Shown here in pieces: positions 58,901 to 64,000 of a stretch of DNA of 64,000 nucleotides. Each line of letters begins with the position of its first letter. Position 1 is the stretch's first letter. This DNA is from Hoskinsella mucinilytica (GTDB lineage Bacteria; Bacillota_I; Bacilli_A; Erysipelotrichales; Erysipelotrichaceae). The stretch is taken from NCBI RefSeq assembly GCF_045223415.1, contig NZ_JBEQZJ010000001.1, positions 99,975 to 163,974 on the forward strand, in the 5' to 3' direction. The notes below the pieces were generated by a model that worked only from the letters and a program-made list of their open reading frames with translations, ran no database searches and had not been told where the DNA came from. The translations under genes and the position numbers were made by a program.

Positions 58901-61352
58901 ATCTCTGTGCGATTTGTTGAGCAAAGCAGAAACGTTAATAAAAGACTATCCTAAAGAATCTTTTGTGAATCAAAATGAATTTGAACAAGCCAACAAAGCA
59001 TTGACAGAGGCAATCGCAAATGCAAAAGCACTGATGGCGCTGGGAAATACCTTTGAAGACGATGCATTACGTGATGTTGCTCAACAATTAAATACAGCAA
59101 TTCGTACTTATGATGCAGGAGTTAACCATGTGAGTGGTATTGCAATTGATCAAAAAGATTTGACGATACAAAAGAATACTGAAACAACTTTAACTTATGC
59201 ATTTACACCATCTAATCCTTATAACAAGAATGTTACTTGGAAATCAAGCAATGCTAAGATTGTGAGAGTAGATCAAACAGGAAAGATCAAAGCAATTGCA
59301 AGTGGAACGGCAACCATCTCTGTAACAAGTGAAGATGGAAATCATCATGATGCTATTGTTGTAACTGTTGATGTGAAACCAGAGAGCATTACATTAGATC
59401 AAACAACGATTTCTTTAACAAGAAATGAAAAGGCAACAATCAAAGCAACCGTACTACCGGATGATGCAATAGATCCAACCCTAACATGGACTTCAAGTAA
59501 TGAGGATATCGCTAGTGTAGATCAAAATGGTACTGTAGTAGCAAATAAAGTTGGGCAAGTGAGTATCAAAGCTGAAACAGTTAATGGATTAAGTGCAGAA
59601 TGTATTGTTAATGTAACAGCAAACAAAAATGTACGTGGTAAAAATGTTGCATTAAATGGAAAAGCAACTGCATCATCTCAAGTAAACGCTACAACAAATC
59701 CTGAAAATGCAATCGATGGAAACTATGATACAAGATGGGCATCAAATTATAAAGATATTTCTGTAACGGAAGCAGAGAATCAATGGTTACTCATTGAATT
59801 ACCAGAAGTAGCTGAGTTTAATCAAATTGATCTTACATGGTTCTCAGAAACTGTATATGGTAAAGAATATAAAATCTTAGTATCTATGGATAATCAAACA
59901 TTTGAAGAAGCAATTCATGTAACAAATGGTGGAAATAAGACTTATACAATGAAATTTGACACAGTCAAAGCAAAATATGTCAAATTTCAAGGAATAAAAC
60001 GTAGTGCTACCGGAGGTGGATATGGAATCGTAGAGTTTGATGTATATCGTAATTACAACTATGATGAAATAGTAACTAAAGCAAAGGATATCTTAGATCG
60101 TTATCCAGCTGATTTAACTAATCAAGTTGCCGCTTTTGAAGCATTGAACACAGCAGTAGAAACAGCAGATCAATTATTGATAGACAATCCTAACTTTGAA
60201 TCTAATGAACTATACGATATATTATTGAATGTAGAAACTGCATATCAGGAATATATGAAATATATCGTACCGGTTCAAGATATGAAGGTTGAAGAAAGCT
60301 TGAGTATAAAAGCGGAAAAAACAGCAACGATTCAACCTATCTTCACCCCTGAGAATGCAACCAATCAACGTGTTACATACACAAGTAGTGACGAATCTAT
60401 TGTGAAGGTTGATCAAGATGGGACAGTTTATGGCGTATGTTCAGGAACTGCAACTGTTACGGTAACAAGTATAGATCAAGGAATTACAAAAGAAGTGGTT
60501 GTACATGTTACAACCAATACGAAACCAGTGATTCATGCAAATGGTACAGTATTGTTGATTCATAGTGATTTTGATCCATTGGCTAATGTGACAGCAACAG
60601 ATGCTGAGGATGGTGAAATCACATTAACAAATGCTAATATTATCGAAAATACTGTAGATACATCTAAAGAAGGGTTCTATGAAGTTGTATATCAAGTAAC
60701 AGATCTAGATGGAAATACCGTTGAAAAAACAATCATAGTACAAGTTAGACAAGCAATGAATATTTATCAAAGTTTATCTAAAGACAATGTAAGTATTCAA
60801 GGCTATGTAATGGAACAAAGTATTTTAAATGTAACAGATTTAAAAGATAAGGTAAGTAGCTATCAAGCACTATTACCCAAACATTATGAAATTCTATCTA
60901 TGATGAATATTGAATTAATTCATGATGGTAAAGAAATATTACCAAATGGACGTGTGAGAGTTAGTGTAACATTGGACGATTGGAAAGAAATCACGGATGT
61001 GTTAGTATTCCAAAAAGATGGAACATATCGTCAATTAGAGTTCGATAAAGAAGATGGAACTGTAATATTTGAAACAGATCGTTTATCTTCTATTGCGTTT
61101 GTGAAATCAACAACACAAGAGGACGGCGATAATCAAGAAAATCCTAATCCTAAGCCAGAAGAGCCGGGACAAGGAAATCAAGTGAAACCTAGTCCTAAGC
61201 CAGAAGATGAACAAAAACCACAAAAGAAACCAGATACATCTGTGGATACATCAGATAAACACAATGCCTTCGCTATGGTAAGCTTTGTGGCTGCAGGAAG
61301 TATGTTATTAGTGGCGTATAGAAAGCTGATACAAAGAAGAGAAATAAAATAA
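55914..61352 (+). CDS. Surface-anchored PL8 polysaccharide lyase with CBM32-like and Ig-like modules
   Basis: This 1,812-residue secreted enzyme starts with a signal peptide (about 1-32). The PL8 alpha-toroid and beta-domains (about 40-825) carry Asn222, His272 (DGSFIQH) and Tyr281 (YNGSYGY), with the same 50- and 9-residue spacing as the Asn-His-Tyr set of pneumococcal hyaluronate lyase, plus Trp167-Trp168 and RGRAVSR. Then come F5/8C (about 829-993), a helical FIVAR-like repeat, two Big_2 (about 1073-1236), a second F5/8C (about 1243-1383), another helical repeat, a third Big_2, an Ig-like domain and a C-terminal beta domain. A Pro-rich spacer precedes VDTSDKHN, a membrane helix and a basic tail. 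It should cleave hyaluronan, chondroitin or a related uronic acid polymer outside the cell. Confidence 0.92.
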   Translation: MDRKWRNGVMAVALTCAMTQLVLPYNVLNLQAKESVNSVTSVESFQQIRDYWRSELIGSYQSYATDHVFQEMVASLDEKTKNLSETMKEINEDTKDLWDFGEAFLNQEEGAVVTEAFDRLRLMSIQTMQPTSKYYQNKELKKQIVNAYQFLLDNKYGPSTSGLKTGWWDKEIGTPKAMVDIAILLYDEFSSEQIAAITKTIDRFVPKADYRLGSTLKETGANLCDKVAIVIKRAALDGNNERLKHASSCMDPLFGYVTNGDGFYTDGSFIQHNNIPYNGSYGYVLLDELTNCIIMLSMSEEAVAPENIEFFNQVLIENYLPFISYGGNVVDNVRGRAVSRYAQQGDTMGMQMMGVLLQYADVADDATRDKLLSGLKGIVDEKFAEKQTQDFSMLKYADYSRVKELANTTDVKKLTRNTYQVFSNMDRMVAHREGYTFTIAPSSKRMYNTEQGNQENLLGRYQGQGYYQIYNNDISQYNDHYNATVDSNRISGVTTAHQDITFNTQGQSAWSGGASLDGVIGSAGVIITGDKRLSELANGFGNEIISNIASGIEANKSYFVLNDSIVCIGSDITNRKTDKNVDVLETIVDNRKVQDNKLYVDGTEKQSTNGISSIQNPKYAYLTGNDSKSGMGYVFLEDGTVTLKRETRKQAWSDVNKLAKFTNTEERTSNYVSLAVDHGVDANKDTYKYVILPNASQEETQSYQANEHIEILYAEDGIHAIKDLDSNQTMMNFYKAGSVENVEVNQPVSMVMKSENGMIDFAVSDPTHSLSSVDITLRNVETKKQDIIEGNAKVIESGSDWLTIRVNFSAQDGQSNFVSIGTSYKVESSNLALNKDVEASSVVQNSATQKRLPEFAVDGDADTRWASNYERGNPSITTDEADKGWFLVDLGKEETFNQINLFWENAYSTDYKIYTANTKEALASTSNGVCSIEDGCKEVIGLKRNETDDSRKTDKLTFAEASGRYVKIQSFNRPKLENGTGRGGLSLFEIEITNTLSLCDLLSKAETLIKDYPKESFVNQNEFEQANKALTEAIANAKALMALGNTFEDDALRDVAQQLNTAIRTYDAGVNHVSGIAIDQKDLTIQKNTETTLTYAFTPSNPYNKNVTWKSSNAKIVRVDQTGKIKAIASGTATISVTSEDGNHHDAIVVTVDVKPESITLDQTTISLTRNEKATIKATVLPDDAIDPTLTWTSSNEDIASVDQNGTVVANKVGQVSIKAETVNGLSAECIVNVTANKNVRGKNVALNGKATASSQVNATTNPENAIDGNYDTRWASNYKDISVTEAENQWLLIELPEVAEFNQIDLTWFSETVYGKEYKILVSMDNQTFEEAIHVTNGGNKTYTMKFDTVKAKYVKFQGIKRSATGGGYGIVEFDVYRNYNYDEIVTKAKDILDRYPADLTNQVAAFEALNTAVETADQLLIDNPNFESNELYDILLNVETAYQEYMKYIVPVQDMKVEESLSIKAEKTATIQPIFTPENATNQRVTYTSSDESIVKVDQDGTVYGVCSGTATVTVTSIDQGITKEVVVHVTTNTKPVIHANGTVLLIHSDFDPLANVTATDAEDGEITLTNANIIENTVDTSKEGFYEVVYQVTDLDGNTVEKTIIVQVRQAMNIYQSLSKDNVSIQGYVMEQSILNVTDLKDKVSSYQALLPKHYEILSMMNIELIHDGKEILPNGRVRVSVTLDDWKEITDVLVFQKDGTYRQLEFDKEDGTVIFETDRLSSIAFVKSTTQEDGDNQENPNPKPEEPGQGNQVKPSPKPEDEQKPQKKPDTSVDTSDKHNAFAMVSFVAAGSMLLVAYRKLIQRREIK

Positions 61353-61413
61353 TAGCATGAGGGAATAGATACCTAGATATTATAGTAAAGAAATCTGCTC
61401 ATGTGGAAAAGTG

Positions 61414-61448
61414 AAAGGTCTTGTTCCGTAAGGAATGAGATCTTTTTT
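61414..61448 (+). terminator. Intrinsic terminator of the PL8 operon
   Basis: AAAGGTCTTGTTCC (61414-61427) pairs with GGAATGAGATCTTT (some G-U pairs) around a GTAA-type loop, ending in a T tract. Confidence 0.75.
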
Positions 61449-61468
61449 CCTTATGTTTGAATTCAGGC

Positions 61469-61518
61469 TTGAAAAAAATAGTCAATGAACTACAATGAAA
61501 TTGACCGGATGGGTTTAT
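61469..61518 (+). promoter_or_regulatory. tetR promoter/operator module
   Basis: TTGAAA (61469-61474) and TACAAT (61491-61496) are 16 bases apart. AATAGTCAAT lies in the spacer. ATTGACC-N5-GGTTTATGAA follows the -10 box. The same arrangement recurs at 62171-62221, indicating a shared TetR site with ACC/GGT arms. Confidence 0.65.
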
Positions 61519-61533
61519 GAAGGAGTGTTTTCC

Positions 61534-62166
61534 ATGAATGATAAATTTTTTCAGCTTTCAGAAGAAAAGCAGTTAAGGATCGTGAATGCCGCAATGGAGG
61601 TATTTGGTAAACATGATTATCGTCATGCTGTTACAGATGACATCGCTGCCAAAGCAGGCATTTCCAAAGGATTGTTGTTTCATTACTTTGAAAATAAGAA
61701 GGGACTTTATATGTATCTATATTATTATTGCTTAGATATGATGAAACAAATGATCCTAAAACAAGACTTTTTAGAAATCGATGATTTCTTTGAGATCATG
61801 GAGTATGGCGCAAATAAAAAAGTTGAGATGATAAAAAAGAATCCTTATATCATGGAGTTTTCCATACGTGCTTTTTATTCTGAAAAAGAAGCAGTCAGTG
61901 AAGATATTCATATAGATATCCAACAACAACTGGCATCCTCTTTTTCTCTATACTTTTCTCATATCGATTTCACGAAATTTAGGGATGATGTAGATCCTGT
62001 TTATGTGTATCAGATGTTACAATGGATGGTTGATGGCTATATGCATTCTCAACAATGTATGCAAGTGCCTTTGGATATCGATGCATTAATGACAGAGTTT
62101 CATCGATGGGTAAAGATGCTACGTCCAATGGTTTATAAAAAAGAATATCAGGAAATATCTGAATAA
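61534..62166 (+). CDS. TetR family transcriptional repressor
   Basis: This 210-residue TetR-type regulator has an N-terminal HTH (about 8-55; RIVNAAMEVFGKHDYRHAVTDDIAAKAGISKGLLFHYFENKKGLY) and a divergent helical ligand domain. The start at 61534 follows AAGGAG by about 8 bases; ATG 61495 lies on the promoter and is excluded. It is followed by a two-gene ABC exporter whose promoter carries the same operator as its own. It therefore most likely represses both and is relieved by an exported compound. Confidence 0.92.
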   Translation: MNDKFFQLSEEKQLRIVNAAMEVFGKHDYRHAVTDDIAAKAGISKGLLFHYFENKKGLYMYLYYYCLDMMKQMILKQDFLEIDDFFEIMEYGANKKVEMIKKNPYIMEFSIRAFYSEKEAVSEDIHIDIQQQLASSFSLYFSHIDFTKFRDDVDPVYVYQMLQWMVDGYMHSQQCMQVPLDIDALMTEFHRWVKMLRPMVYKKEYQEISE

Positions 62167-62170
62167 GGCC

Positions 62171-62221
62171 TTGTAAAAAATAGTCAATACATTAAAATAA
62201 AAATTGACCAAGTTGGTTTAT
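62171..62221 (+). promoter_or_regulatory. ABC-2 exporter promoter/operator module
   Basis: TTGTAA (62171-62176) and TAAAAT (62193-62198) are 16 bases apart, with AATAGTCAAT in the spacer. ATTGACCAAGTTGGTTTATG follows the -10 box. This is a near duplicate of the module before tetR. Confidence 0.65.
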
Positions 62222-62255
62222 GAAAAAATCATCTGTTCAATAAGGAGGACAGTCT

Positions 62256-63140
62256 ATGAGTGTTATTGAAATGAATCATATCACAAAGGATTATGGAAAT
62301 CAAAAGGGAGTATTTGATGTCAGTTTTTCAGTGGAAAAAGGTGAGATATTGGGGTTTCTCGGACCAAATGGTGCAGGAAAAACAACAACGATTCGACAAT
62401 TGATGGGCTTTATCAAGCCTGATACGGGTACTGTTAAGATCAATGGAATGGATTGTTTTAAGGAAGTCCATAAGGTTCAAAATATATTAGGCTATTTGCC
62501 CGGTGAAATTGCGTTTATGGAAGATATGACAGGAATTGATTTTATACGTTTTATCGCAAACATGAAAAATATCAAGGATGTTACCAAAGCCAAGAATTTG
62601 ATACAATTTTTGGAATTAGATCCAAATGGTAAGATCAAGAAGATGTCAAAGGGGATGAAACAGAAAATCGGAATCGTCATTGCGTTGATGCAAGATCCGG
62701 AAATTCTAATTTTAGATGAACCGACAAGTGGGTTAGATCCTTTGATGCAAAATAAATTTGTTGAATTGATCCAACAGGAAAAAAAGAAAGGTACCACGAT
62801 TTTGATGTCCTCACATATTTTTGAAGAGGTAGAGCATACATGTGATCGAGTTGTCATCATTAAGGATGGAAGCATCAAGGCGATCGAACGTATGGAGGAC
62901 TTAAGAAATAGTAGAAAAAAGGTGTATGAGATTTTCTTTCAAGATGAAAAAAGTGCGTTATCGTTTCAACAAGCGCATCCTTCCAGTGTGTGCCATGGAT
63001 CACGTATTGTCATATCTTATCAGGGCAGTATCGATCCATTATTAAAGGAATTGGCAAGCTACACCATTATGGATATGACGATTCGTACACAATCATTAGA
63101 AGAACTGTTCTTACAGTACTATGGAGGTGAAAAGCAATGA
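62256..63140 (+). CDS. ABC transporter ATP-binding protein (ABC-2 type)
   Basis: This 294-residue ATPase of the CcmA/DRA-type export family has Walker A GPNGAGKTTT, a signature reading MSKGMKQKIG, Walker B ILILDEPTSGLD and the switch His in SSHIFEE. The C-terminal 80 residues form the extra domain common in multidrug and lantibiotic-immunity ATPases. AAGGAGG precedes the ATG. It overlaps the permease gene by 4 bases. Substrate unknown. Confidence 0.94.
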   Translation: MSVIEMNHITKDYGNQKGVFDVSFSVEKGEILGFLGPNGAGKTTTIRQLMGFIKPDTGTVKINGMDCFKEVHKVQNILGYLPGEIAFMEDMTGIDFIRFIANMKNIKDVTKAKNLIQFLELDPNGKIKKMSKGMKQKIGIVIALMQDPEILILDEPTSGLDPLMQNKFVELIQQEKKKGTTILMSSHIFEEVEHTCDRVVIIKDGSIKAIERMEDLRNSRKKVYEIFFQDEKSALSFQQAHPSSVCHGSRIVISYQGSIDPLLKELASYTIMDMTIRTQSLEELFLQYYGGEKQ

Positions 63141-63937
63141 TATCATTGACCCTATTCAAAAGAGAATGCAAGGCAAACGCTAAGATCCTTTTGATTTTCC
63201 TTGCGGTAGTGACCTTATATGGTGGTGTTATCGTTGCCATGTTTGATCCTAAGTTAGGAGAAAGTTTAAACATGATGGCAGAAAGTATGCCACAATTGTT
63301 TGATGCTTTCGGTATGAGCAATCCCGGTTCTACTTTATTGGAATTTGTAGGAACTTATTTGTATGGATTCATCCTTCTTGTGATTCCATTGATTTGTATC
63401 GTATTGCTTTGTCATCGTTTGATAGTGCGTTATATTGATCGAGGTTCTATGGCATATCTTCTAGCAACACCAAATAAGAGAATAAAAATCATCATGACCC
63501 AAGCACTGGTTCTTTGTTTGAGCATTCTGCTTTTGGTGGTATATACGTATCTTCTTGTTGTCGTTTTTGGCGCAATGTTATTTGATGAAACACTAGATCT
63601 AACAACCTTCTTTTTATTAAATGCCGGATTGTTTGGCTTATTATTCTTCTTCTCGGGGATTTGTTTCTTAAGTTCTTGTATGTTCAATGAAGCGAAATAT
63701 GCGACAGGCATGGGCGCAGGTATTACCATATTCTTTATTTTAATCAATATGCTATCTCAGGTTTCCGATAAACTGGAGTTTATGAATCACATCAATCCCA
63801 TTGCATTGTTTCAAGTAGATAACATCATCAAACAAACACAAGGTGCATGTATGAGTTATCTTGTATTATATGTATTGGCAATCGCTTTTTATGGTTTCGG
63901 TATGTATCTCTTTCAGAAAAAGGATTATTACCTCTAA
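63137..63937 (+). CDS. ABC-2 type permease
   Basis: This 266-residue membrane protein has about six transmembrane segments and an external loop after the first, the topology of ABC-2 permeases that pair with the preceding ATPase. The start at 63137 lies in an ATGA overlap with the ATPase stop, after a GGAGGTG ribosome binding site. Together with the TetR repressor it forms a self-regulated export unit, possibly for a toxic peptide or drug. Confidence 0.88.
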   Translation: MISLTLFKRECKANAKILLIFLAVVTLYGGVIVAMFDPKLGESLNMMAESMPQLFDAFGMSNPGSTLLEFVGTYLYGFILLVIPLICIVLLCHRLIVRYIDRGSMAYLLATPNKRIKIIMTQALVLCLSILLLVVYTYLLVVVFGAMLFDETLDLTTFFLLNAGLFGLLFFFSGICFLSSCMFNEAKYATGMGAGITIFFILINMLSQVSDKLEFMNHINPIALFQVDNIIKQTQGACMSYLVLYVLAIAFYGFGMYLFQKKDYYL

Positions 63938-63967
63938 AGCTATAGAACATCTTGTTATAAAAGAAAT

Positions 63968-63994
63968 AAAAAGTAGCAATTTGTGCTACTTTTT
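63968..63994 (+). terminator. Intrinsic terminator of the ABC-2 operon
   Basis: A perfect 11-bp stem AAAAAGTAGCA (63968-63978) / TGCTACTTTTT (63984-63994). Confidence 0.88.
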
Positions 63995-64000
63995 ATATTA

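Noticed and set aside
1..64000. rRNA, tRNA, CRISPR arrays, insertion sequences, prophage or attachment sites
   Set aside because: None seen: no clover-leaf-like or rRNA sequence, no regularly spaced repeats, no transposase or integrase, and no change in gene style that suggests a mobile island.

Overview
This 64 kb window comes from the chromosome of a low-GC Firmicute. The gene set points to a host-associated, sugar-fermenting member of the Erysipelotrichia or a close relative: three PTS operons, a YitT protein, FtsEX, small PTS-linked regulators and a secreted polysaccharide lyase. That placement is inference, because no rRNA or tRNA is present. TGA serves as a normal stop. Genes are packed in co-directional operons, almost all on the + strand. 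Only a LysR gene, a LicR-type gene and one small peptide gene are on the - strand. Several promoters are of the extended -10 (TGnTATAAT) type. I saw no insertion sequence, CRISPR array or rRNA/tRNA gene.

Layout. 1-7.2 kb: the end of prfB, a lipoprotein-like gene with a cre-overlapped promoter, a YitT protein, then ftsE-ftsX-(M23 hydrolase)-ftsE-ftsX, so two FtsEX transporters flank one wall hydrolase. 7.2-10.8 kb: a chain-length regulator, tyrosine kinase, LCP protein and membrane-anchored secreted protein behind a probable leader attenuator, with no glycosyltransferases. 10.8-13.3 kb: a LytTR regulator with two membrane proteins. 13.3-16.9 kb: ctpA-uvrB. 16.9-22.5 kb: a MarR repressor and a heterodimeric ABC exporter sharing three copies of one operator, then a MATE transporter. 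22.5-24.7 kb: a LysR regulator divergent from an M20 amidohydrolase.

24.7-33.6 kb: a LevR-type regulator leads an operon with a mannose-family PTS, a FrlC-like epimerase, a FrlB/Gfr-like SIS deglycase, a HAD phosphatase and a DeoC-like aldolase. It is best explained as uptake and breakdown of an Amadori sugar-amine. 33.6-37.5 kb: a VTT membrane protein, a two-component system and a 56-residue membrane protein. 37.6-40.3 kb: phospho-sugar mutase, a lipoprotein and a small protein. 40.3-47.4 kb: LicR and its divergent lichenan/cellobiose PTS operon with two GH1 enzymes, one of which has Gln in place of the acid/base Glu. 47.5-48.2 kb: a previously unlisted 27-residue membrane peptide gene on the - strand, with a consensus promoter and a perfect palindrome at its 5' end. 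48.3-50.2 kb: glgB.

50.4-61.4 kb: one large operon controlled by RpiR-type operators and a cre site. It holds mannose-family IIC, IID, IIB and IIA, an RpiR regulator, MurQ, a serine hydrolase and a 1,812-residue surface-anchored PL8 polysaccharide lyase. This joins MurNAc recycling genes to a glycosaminoglycan-type lyase. 61.4-64 kb: a TetR repressor and ABC-2 exporter, each behind a near-identical promoter/operator module.

The strongest candidates for something undescribed are the - strand micro-peptide unit at 47.9-48.1 kb, the PL8/MurQ/PTS operon, the Gln-variant GH1, and the LevR-like AAA+ regulator that has lost its sigma-54 contact motif.
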